The notes under the pieces were generated by a model, which was not told the DNA's origin, did not search any database, and saw only the letters and a program-made list of their open reading frames with translations. Shown here in pieces: positions 7,823 to 14,869 of a DNA stretch of 64,000 nucleotides. Location of the stretch: assembly GCA_035700805.1 (NCBI GenBank), contig DASSOG010000020.1, forward strand, positions 1-64,000, read 5' to 3'. Numbering within the stretch: the first letter of the stretch is position 1; each line of letters opens with the position of its first letter. The translations under genes were made by a program, and so were the position numbers. The DNA is from JAGWRI01 sp035700805 (lineage in GTDB: Bacteria > Gemmatimonadota > Gemmatimonadetes > Gemmatimonadales > Gemmatimonadaceae).

Positions 7823-10797
7823 CAGCTACAAGGCCCGCCGATACGTCTCGGCTCACCGGCGGGAGCGCCAAGCCCCGCGTGTTCATCGAGGAGTGGCTTC
7901 CGGCGGCGGCGATCGGGGTCGAGTGCATGCGCGAGAGCACCTTTCGCACGCCATTTCCACCCAACCGTCGTCTGCATATCTGGTGGGCGCGTCGGCCCTT
8001 GGCGGCGTCGCGCGCGGCGGTGCTCGGCTCGCTGCTTCCAGCGGATTTTCCCAGAGATGTCTTCGAACGCCTAGTTGGGTTCGGTCGCCCGAGCAGCGAT
8101 CTAGTTCGTACCCGGCGATTAATGGACACGGGGGTGCGGATCCATGGTGGATTTGGGACCCGGCGGGCATTCACGCGAGGCGTTCCCGATCGCGATATCG
8201 AACGCGCGCACGCGGCAATGCGGGAGCTGTGGGGGGACGATGTTACGGTCATCGACTCGATGGCGGGCGGTGGCTCCATCCCACTGGAAGCTGCGCGTAT
8301 TGGCGTTCATTCACTTGCAAACGAGTATAACCCCGTAGCCTGCTCGGTTCTCGAAGCAACGACGGACTACCCTTTCCGATACGGCACGGATCTCGCCGAG
8401 CGCGCCCGACACTGGGGCCGCGAATGGATCAAGCGCATCGAACCACGACTGAAACAGTTCTTCCCGAAGCGGACGGACGGCCTCGTGCACGCCTACATCT
8501 ATGCGCGATCGGTGCCGTGCCCTGACACCGGCCACGACACGCCACTGGTGCCCGATTGGTCGCTGCTCAAGCCGACGGGCGGCATTCACGTAGTGGCCGA
8601 GCCAGTAGTGAATAATAAGGCCGGCGAGTGGACCGTGCGCGTCCGCGAAGTGGGCGTTGGTCGCGGCCAGCTTCGTCAGGCTCCCGCGCCGACGTACAAG
8701 AAGGGCAAGGCCGTTTCGCTATTCTCCGGTAACGTAATTCCCGCCGAATACATCAAGGCGAAGGCAATGGCGGGTGAGATGCGGAGTCGGCTCTACGCGG
8801 TGGCGGTGAAGACGCCGCAGGGGCTCACGTTTGAGCCGCCGGTTAAGCGCGACCTGGACGCGATTGAGGCGGCGGCGAAAGAACTCAAGAAATACCGCGC
8901 GCGGTGGGAGAAGGAGAACGTCATCCCGACGGAACGCATTCCGCTGGGAGACAAGACCGGCGAACCGCTTGCGCGCGGCATCGCGACGTGGGCGGACATG
9001 TTCTCGGCGCGGCAACTACTCGGTATGGGCGTACTCGTTGGAGAGTTGCGTGCCCTGCGGCCGGAGATCATGGCGACGGAGGGCGAGGAACGAGGCGCCG
9101 CAATCGAGCACTTACTTGCCTTCGCCGTCGACAAGTTTGCTGATTACAACAGCGTTCTCGCAACGTGGGAATCATACAAGCGGAACATTGCTCACACGTT
9201 TGAGAAGCACGACTTCTCTTTCAAAGCTACGTTCGCCGAGATGCCGCCAGTTAATGCGGGGGGCGGCGTCGAATGGGCACTCGGAGATGTTCTGAAAGCC
9301 TTTGAGGAACTTGCAGCTCTCCCACGCAGCGACAACGCCGCACCTGCTATGCTATCCCTCGGGAGTGCGACGCAACTGCCGCACGTGGAGGATGGAGCTC
9401 TGCCGGTAGTAGTTGTCGATCCTCCATACGACGACAATGTCCAGTATTCCGAGCTCGCCGACTTCTTTTATGTCTGGCTCAAGAGGACGCTGGGTCACCA
9501 CCACCCGGACTGGTTCGCGACGTATCTCTGCGATCACGACGAGGAAGCGGTCGTCAACGTCAGCCGTTTCCGCGAGGAGAAAGAGAAGGCTGCTGCGGCG
9601 AAGGCAAAGGCTCGCGAACACTATCGCGACCTGATGACCGGCACGTTCCGCGAGTGCCACCGCATTCTTCAGGACAACGGTGTGCTGACGGTGATGTTCA
9701 CGCACAAGAAGCAAGAGGCGTGGGAGGCACTGTTCACGTCACTGATCCGCTCCGGCTTTACGATCACCGCCACTTGGCCGATAAAGACCGAGAGCGAGCA
9801 CAGTCTGCACCAGGCGAAGAAGAACGCCGCGCAGAGCACGGTCTTCCTCGTCGCCCGCAAGCGCGACCCGGACGCGGGCACCGGTTACTTCGACCGAGCG
9901 ATGCAGAACGAGATCCGCCAGCGCGCGGAATCGGCCGCTGACCGTCTCCAGAAAGAAGGCCTCAACGCGGTAGACCAGCTCGTGGGCTCCTTCGGCCCCG
10001 CGCTCGAGGTCTACAGCCAATACGACGAGGTACGCACCGACACCGGAGACGAAGTCGGCGTGGAACGCGCCATCGACATCGCCAGCGACGCGGTGAGCAA
10101 CTGGCGCATCCAGCAGCTCGCCGCACGCGGACTCGCGGGCGTTGAACCCGAGGGCAAGTTCGCGCTCCTCTGCTGGGACGTGCTCGGCGCCGCGGAGTTC
10201 CGGTTCAACGAGGCCAAGCTGCTCGGACACGCAGTGGGGATGGACGTGTCGCAGCTTGCCGCGGCTGGTCTAGTAAAGCGCACGGCGGACAAGGTTAATA
10301 TCCTGTCGGCGAAGGACCGCCGGCGGGATCGGGCCATCGAGGACGTCGAGGATGCGGGCAAGGGCGGCAAGGTCCACCCCAATGACGTGGCGTTCAAGAC
10401 CGCGCTCGACGGCTGTCACACGCTCGCGTTGCGATACGCCGAGGCGGGCGGCGGTAATGCGGGTATTGGCGCCGCGCGTTCGCTGGCGAAGCAGCAGGGA
10501 TGGGACAAGGACTCGGCAGTTGCCAAGCTGATGGCCGCGCTGGTGCAGGCGGCGCCAACGGCGGTGCGCGTGGAACGCGGGAAGACCAGCGCCGCTGCGA
10601 AGTTCCCGGAGTTCCGCGCCTGGCACGCGCTGATGTTCCCGCTGTTCGGGATTCCGGCGCCCGACTGGACCGAGAAACTGCCGGAAGTGATCGAGGGAGG
10701 ACTCTTCGCGGCGGCTGGCGCTGCGGAGGAAGCGGAGGAGTCAGAGCCGGACGAGGACGAGGAAGAAGCCGAGGACGAAGAGGAGGACGCGGAGTAG
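7819..10797 (+). CDS. DUF1156 adenine-N6 DNA methyltransferase (PglXI-like)
   Basis: A 992-residue DUF1156/COG1743 methyltransferase. The N-terminal DUF1156 signature PPNRRLHIWWARRPLAASRA is at about residues 50-69. An SAM-binding loop DSMAGGGSIPLEA is at about 146-158, and the catalytic DPPYDD is at about 534-539, the order expected for adenine-N6 enzymes. COG1743 enzymes usually carry a zinc ribbon; here the matching site (SVPCPDTGHDTPLV, about 232-245) has kept one Cys only. The C-terminus is an acidic tail of about 25 residues. I use ATG 7819 (ATGA overlap with the mini-ORF) rather than an upstream TTG at 7765. In type 3 BREX the methyltransferase is of this family. It likely marks host DNA or gates the system. 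Confidence 0.88.
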   Translation: MTATRPADTSRLTGGSAKPRVFIEEWLPAAAIGVECMRESTFRTPFPPNRRLHIWWARRPLAASRAAVLGSLLPADFPRDVFERLVGFGRPSSDLVRTRRLMDTGVRIHGGFGTRRAFTRGVPDRDIERAHAAMRELWGDDVTVIDSMAGGGSIPLEAARIGVHSLANEYNPVACSVLEATTDYPFRYGTDLAERARHWGREWIKRIEPRLKQFFPKRTDGLVHAYIYARSVPCPDTGHDTPLVPDWSLLKPTGGIHVVAEPVVNNKAGEWTVRVREVGVGRGQLRQAPAPTYKKGKAVSLFSGNVIPAEYIKAKAMAGEMRSRLYAVAVKTPQGLTFEPPVKRDLDAIEAAAKELKKYRARWEKENVIPTERIPLGDKTGEPLARGIATWADMFSARQLLGMGVLVGELRALRPEIMATEGEERGAAIEHLLAFAVDKFADYNSVLATWESYKRNIAHTFEKHDFSFKATFAEMPPVNAGGGVEWALGDVLKAFEELAALPRSDNAAPAMLSLGSATQLPHVEDGALPVVVVDPPYDDNVQYSELADFFYVWLKRTLGHHHPDWFATYLCDHDEEAVVNVSRFREEKEKAAAAKAKAREHYRDLMTGTFRECHRILQDNGVLTVMFTHKKQEAWEALFTSLIRSGFTITATWPIKTESEHSLHQAKKNAAQSTVFLVARKRDPDAGTGYFDRAMQNEIRQRAESAADRLQKEGLNAVDQLVGSFGPALEVYSQYDEVRTDTGDEVGVERAIDIASDAVSNWRIQQLAARGLAGVEPEGKFALLCWDVLGAAEFRFNEAKLLGHAVGMDVSQLAAAGLVKRTADKVNILSAKDRRRDRAIEDVEDAGKGGKVHPNDVAFKTALDGCHTLALRYAEAGGGNAGIGAARSLAKQQGWDKDSAVAKLMAALVQAAPTAVRVERGKTSAAAKFPEFRAWHALMFPLFGIPAPDWTEKLPEVIEGGLFAAAGAAEEAEESEPDEDEEEAEDEEEDAE

Positions 10798-13700
10798 ATG
10801 GCCCTCCGCGATCGGCAGTGGCGGCGGTTCCTCAACGCGCCCGATCCGGAGTTGCTCTCGGAGCTGTACGAGCCGGCGCTGTCGCAGGCCGTGCGCTACG
10901 ACCGCTGCTGCGCCTATTTCTCGTCCACGGTGCTGGCCGTGGCCGCACGGGGGTTCGCGCCGCTAGTCGAGCGCCTCCTCGCCGCCGAGAAGAAGGGGGA
11001 CGTCGCACCGGTGCGTCTTCTCGTGAATGAGGAGCTGACGCGGGACGACGTGGACGCGATGCTGCACGCGCACGGGGCGGACGCCCTCGCCGACAAGCTT
11101 GCGGCTCGCCTGCTCGAGCCCCGGGACGCGCTGGAAAGGGAACGGCTTGCGCTCCTCGGCCTGCTCGTGAAGCGCGGCTTGCTGGAAGTTCGCGTCGGAG
11201 TAATGCGATCGGGACGTGGCATCCTGCACGCCAAGTTCGGCGTCATCACGGACGCCGCCGGTGATTCACTCGTGTTCAGCGGCAGCGGCAACGAGTCGGC
11301 GTATGGTCTCATCGCCAACTACGAGGAACTGGAGATAACGACCTCGTGGAGCGACGCGGAGCGTCTGGAGTATTTCCGCACTCGCTTTGAGGAGCTCTGG
11401 TCGGGGCACAATTCGCAGGTGGAGGTGATCCCGCTCCCCGCTGCTGTCCGCGACCGCCTCATTCGATACGCGAAGCACGACGACATCCCTGTCTCGCCTC
11501 CGCGGCCGGAGATGTGTCGGCGGGACCGACTGGAAGCGTGGATGCGTTGGCAGTTCGCGCTGGAAGCGCCTTGGTTCCCAGATGGCGGTCGGAACTGCGA
11601 CGCCATGGCGCCCGGGGTGTGGCTCTGGCCGCATCAGGTTCGCGTCGTTGAGGAATGCGCGGGAGCGTGGCCAGCGGGGCGCTTGCTCTGCGACGAAGTG
11701 GGTATGGGCAAGACCGTCGAGGCGATCATGATCCTGCGGCGCCTGCTCGCCGGTCGAGGGGTGCGGCGCGCGCTTCTGCTACTGCCGGCCGGAATCCTGA
11801 AGCAGTGGCAGGGCGAGCTTCGTGAGAAGGGCGGTCTGCTTGTGCCGCGTCTGGAGGGTCAGTCCACTCTCGTCTGGCCCGATGAGCGGGTGGAGCAGAC
11901 GCTCGACTTCGCCACCGCACTCCGCCAACCGCTGTTGCTGGTCAGTCGAGAGATGGCGCGATTGGAGCAGAACGCGGCGGTGATTCTGCAGGCTCCCAAG
12001 TGGGACCTGGTGCTGCTGGATGAGGCACACGCCGCCCGACGCGCCAATCAGGTGGAGACTGAGTTCAACTCGGCCACGCTGCTCCTGGATCTGCTCCGGC
12101 AGCTACAGCTTCAGGGACGCGCTCGCGGACTGCTACTGCTGAGCGCAACTCCTATGCAGACGCACCCCTGGGAACCGTGGGATCTGCTGGGCGTTCTCGG
12201 CGAGGGATCACCCTGGCTGGCGGAGTTCCGGGTGGTTCGAGAGTTCTACGAGGGCATTGCCGCTGCCGGCGACCGTCCGGTGCCGATGGAACGCGGTCGC
12301 TCCATCGCGCACACCGTCTCGCGCGACAGTCAGTTCCCGGGCCTTGGTGTAGAGCCGTCACAACTTCCGACGCGATTGTTCGTGGCGCCGTCGAGCGAGC
12401 GGAGAGCGCTCGCCACAGGACTGCGAAAGGGAGCGCCGCTCGGCAGGCGAATGCACCGCAACACCCGGCAAACGCTTCGTTCGTACTTTGCGAAAGGCCT
12501 TCTCGACAAGCCGCCCGCGCAGCGGGTGATTCAGGACGTTCGGTATGAGTTCGCCGATCCTGCCGAGCGTGACTTGTACGACGGGATTCAGACGTATGTG
12601 GAGCGTCGTTTTCAGGAACTGGAGCGGGAGCGGCCAGGCAAGGGCTTCGTGATGACCGTGTATCGCCGGCGGGCGGCAAGCTCGCCTCTCGCCCTCAAGC
12701 GCAGTCTCGAGAGGCGTCGTCATGGGCTGGAGATGGTGGTGCGGAGCGCGGCAGCGGACGAGATCGACGACCTGGAATCATCAGATCGTCAGGATATCGA
12801 CGAACTTCTCGGCGAGGGCCGTGGCCCCAGGATTCCGTCATCGCTGTCTGACGATCCCGCGGTCGCCCGCCAGGAACTGCGCGACGTCGATCGGCTGCTC
12901 GCGCAACTGAACGGATTGAGTCGTGGAGACTCCAAGCTCACCGCGTTCATGCGCGCGCTGCGTACGGCGACGGATGACGGTCGGCCGTGCTTGGTATTCT
13001 CCGAGTTCACCGATACGGTGGAGTACCTTCGTGATGCCCTCTTTCCGACCTATGGCGCTGGCGTCGCGTGTTATACCGGAGATGGCGGTTCGGTTTACGA
13101 AGACGGGACTTGGCGACGGGTCTCCAAGGAGGCGATCACGGAGCGCCTGGCCAACCGCGAAGTGCGCGTGCTGGTCTGTTCCGATGCGGCGAGCGAAGGA
13201 TTGAACCTCCAGGTGGCCAGTGCTCTGGTCAACTACGACTTGCCCTGGAATCCTGCGCGCGTGGAGCAGCGCATCGGGCGCGTGGATCGTATTGGTCAAA
13301 ACGCAAGCGACATTCGCGTGGTGAATCTGGTGCTGGCTGACAGCGTGGACGAGCGCGTGTATCAGGTGCTGGGTCAGCGCTGCAACCTCTTCGAGAGCTA
13401 CGTGGGTGCGATGCAGCCTGTGCTTTCCGTCGCGCGGCAGATGCTCCTCGGCGTGCAGCCGTTCAGCGCAGCGGCGCTGAACCGGGAAGCGGATAGAGCA
13501 CAGGCCGACGCGCTGGCGAATGCCGCGTTCGAAGGCACGGAAGAACCACCGCCATCCGCAAGCCCACCCGGCGTCGTGATCGAAGATCTGGCCCGCGCGT
13601 TCGGGATGTTGAAGCGCGATCTCGTGTTGGACACGCTGGCTGGGTCTCGACGGCTTGCGCCCGCGGCTCGCGAACTGGCGGAGAATCCAAGTGCGGTTCC

Positions 13701-14337
13701 GCTCTCGCCATTCCTGCCTGAGGTCCGACGCGCCGGGCAGGATCTGATGGACGCGGGAGACCGGCCGCCTCTGGTGCTCGGAGCGGCGGAACAAGGATCG
13801 TTCCGCGTTGTTGTGGCGGTGTGGGCCAACGAGGATGGACAGGAGATCGTCGATCGCGCCGAGCGTCTCGAGGCGCTGATGGGAATGTGGAACGGGCAGC
13901 AGCCGACGGAGCAGGGTTGGCGGGAGGCTCACGCCGTTGCCGAACGCTGCGCCGCTGCTCGTTTGAAGGAAATGGTAGCGCGCGCCAACGACGAAGAGCG
14001 TGCTGCCCTGCAACGCCAGGTTGATGCCGCCAGAGACCGTCTGCTTCGCGAGCTGGCACGTTTCCTTGCTTGTGCGGTGATCGACAATGAGGATTTCAAC
14101 GCCGCGTTCCATCGCTCGATGCAGCGAGGCGGTCAGGTTGGCGCGCTTCTTGTGCGTGCTCACGGTCTGGTAGGGTATCCCGAGTGGCCTTCCGATCTGG
14201 TGGAAGAGTCGATTGGTGCGGTTGAGCATCTGAGCGCGAACCAGCGAACGAACGTTCTGCTCGGAACACCGCTGGAAGCGGCTGTTCGTGATCCGCGGTG
14301 GCAAGCTGCGAATGCGTCTTCCGTGAGCGGCGCTTGA
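10798..14337 (+). CDS. PLD-domain SNF2-family helicase (BrxHII/DrmD-like)
   Basis: A 1179-residue protein with an N-terminal phospholipase-D-like domain and an SNF2 helicase core. The PLD motif ILHAKFGVITD then SGSGNES is at about residues 140-164. Walker A DEVGMGKTVEA starts near 299 and the DEAH box LVLLDEAHAAR is near 402-412. A C-terminal helicase lobe ends in SEGLNLQ and QRIGRVDRIGQ near 819-840. The last 300 residues are helical. The ATG follows the methyltransferase stop with no gap, so the two are coupled. Helicases of this type accompany DUF1156 enzymes in BREX and are related to DrmD of DISARM. One HKD-like copy is visible, so nuclease activity would need a dimer. It ends 18 bases before an attC. 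Confidence 0.85.
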   Translation: MALRDRQWRRFLNAPDPELLSELYEPALSQAVRYDRCCAYFSSTVLAVAARGFAPLVERLLAAEKKGDVAPVRLLVNEELTRDDVDAMLHAHGADALADKLAARLLEPRDALERERLALLGLLVKRGLLEVRVGVMRSGRGILHAKFGVITDAAGDSLVFSGSGNESAYGLIANYEELEITTSWSDAERLEYFRTRFEELWSGHNSQVEVIPLPAAVRDRLIRYAKHDDIPVSPPRPEMCRRDRLEAWMRWQFALEAPWFPDGGRNCDAMAPGVWLWPHQVRVVEECAGAWPAGRLLCDEVGMGKTVEAIMILRRLLAGRGVRRALLLLPAGILKQWQGELREKGGLLVPRLEGQSTLVWPDERVEQTLDFATALRQPLLLVSREMARLEQNAAVILQAPKWDLVLLDEAHAARRANQVETEFNSATLLLDLLRQLQLQGRARGLLLLSATPMQTHPWEPWDLLGVLGEGSPWLAEFRVVREFYEGIAAAGDRPVPMERGRSIAHTVSRDSQFPGLGVEPSQLPTRLFVAPSSERRALATGLRKGAPLGRRMHRNTRQTLRSYFAKGLLDKPPAQRVIQDVRYEFADPAERDLYDGIQTYVERRFQELERERPGKGFVMTVYRRRAASSPLALKRSLERRRHGLEMVVRSAAADEIDDLESSDRQDIDELLGEGRGPRIPSSLSDDPAVARQELRDVDRLLAQLNGLSRGDSKLTAFMRALRTATDDGRPCLVFSEFTDTVEYLRDALFPTYGAGVACYTGDGGSVYEDGTWRRVSKEAITERLANREVRVLVCSDAASEGLNLQVASALVNYDLPWNPARVEQRIGRVDRIGQNASDIRVVNLVLADSVDERVYQVLGQRCNLFESYVGAMQPVLSVARQMLLGVQPFSAAALNREADRAQADALANAAFEGTEEPPPSASPPGVVIEDLARAFGMLKRDLVLDTLAGSRRLAPAARELAENPSAVPLSPFLPEVRRAGQDLMDAGDRPPLVLGAAEQGSFRVVVAVWANEDGQEIVDRAERLEALMGMWNGQQPTEQGWREAHAVAERCAAARLKEMVARANDEERAALQRQVDAARDRLLRELARFLACAVIDNEDFNAAFHRSMQRGGQVGALLVRAHGLVGYPEWPSDLVEESIGAVEHLSANQRTNVLLGTPLEAAVRDPRWQAANASSVSGA

Positions 14338-14354
14338 GTGTCGATGCGCCCGGC

Positions 14355-14450
14355 GTCTAACGATGCAATGAAGCTGACGAGCGGTCTGCGGAACGCTCGC
14401 TGCGCTCGCGATTTGTTTGATCCGCTCGCAGCTTATTGCGGGCGTTAGAT
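14355..14450 (+). other. attC recombination site
   Basis: The left core GTCTAAC (14355-14361) and right core GTTAGAT (14444-14450) fit RYYYAAC and GTTRRRY. Just inside, GCAATGAAGCTG (14365-14376) pairs with CAGCTTATTGC (14429-14439), leaving one extrahelical base in the left arm. An inner GAGCGG/CCGCTC pair extends the hairpin. The GATGCAATGAAGC start is very like attC sites of mobile and chromosomal integrons. At 96 bases, cores, spacing and extrahelical base all agree. Confidence 0.9.
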
Positions 14451-14469
14451 CTCTTGGAAGTGCCCAGCC

Positions 14470-14649
14470 ATGTCCGCTCTGACAGAACAAGGCGAGCTCA
14501 AACCCTGCCCCAACGGTGGTTCACTTGAACGACAGACGGGCGAATTCCGCGCTGCTGGTGGTGGCCTGTCAGCCTTCGTCAACTTCGCCTCGGAGCGATT
14601 TGCATACGTATCGTGTGCCCATTGTGGCTGCACGGAGTCTTACAGCTCC
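14470..14649 (+). pseudogene. Decayed zinc-ribbon protein (Zn_ribbon_13/DUF2082-like)
   Basis: The reading frame from ATG 14470 matches the small zinc-ribbon family whose usual form is CPxCG, then GEIRAAGG, then CxxCGYTEFY. Here LKPCPNGGS has lost the second Cys of the first pair (GGT in place of TGT). GEFRAAGG is kept, and the second pair reads SCAHCGCTES. After about 60 residues the family match stops, but the frame stays open into the next gene with no stop codon of its own. It sits directly after an attC, so it reads as a degraded last cassette gene. A functional diverged form cannot be excluded. Confidence 0.5.
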
Positions 14650-14869
14650 CGGCTCCGGCTCGCAGTTCCACCCGCACTTGCTGGGGGAGAATGGACGCGG
14701 AATATTGACCCCTGGACGGCCTGCGAGGCCTGTCAACGAACTGCCCGCCCGGACGTTATTATAGGTGGACGGCCGGAGCCCTCCGGCCGCGCCCATGTGT
14801 CCGCTTCCTTCCCACCTGCGCGACGGCCCGTTTCCCGCGGCTGCCTCGCGCCCCAGCTCCCCTGCCAGC
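14650..14869. other. Array-chromosome junction, no gene recognised
   Basis: No attC-like end, inverted repeat or convincing gene is seen between the zinc-ribbon remnant and the start of the M14 peptidase. Base composition shifts here towards the GC-rich chromosomal core. This stretch should also contain the promoter of the peptidase gene; none was identified with confidence. Confidence 0.4.

Larger units (their letters stand above)
740..14444 (+). mobile_element. Very large cassette carrying a BREX-like operon
   Basis: The segment between the recombination points of the attC sites at 620-745 and 14355-14450 is about 13.7 kb. No further core-plus-stem signature was found inside it by eye. All nine reading frames in it are on the plus strand and mostly overlap or abut. 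The attC at the end begins 18 bases after the last stop codon. Known cassettes usually hold one or two genes, so this size is exceptional. Alternatives are that internal attC sites were lost, or that the operon entered between two attC sites by another route. Confidence 0.5.

Noticed and set aside
961..14337. DISARM assignment for the operon
   Set aside because: No DrmA or DrmB (DUF1998) protein is present; a DUF499 ATPase with DUF1156 methyltransferase points to BREX relatives instead.
14470..14649. Lar-type restriction alleviation protein
   Set aside because: The GEFRAAGG segment between the Cys pairs fits the Zn_ribbon_13 family better than Lar.
14726..14766. A third attC after the zinc-ribbon remnant (TGTCAAC ... 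GTTATTA)
   Set aside because: Neither string fits RYYYAAC or GTTRRRY and no stem connects them.
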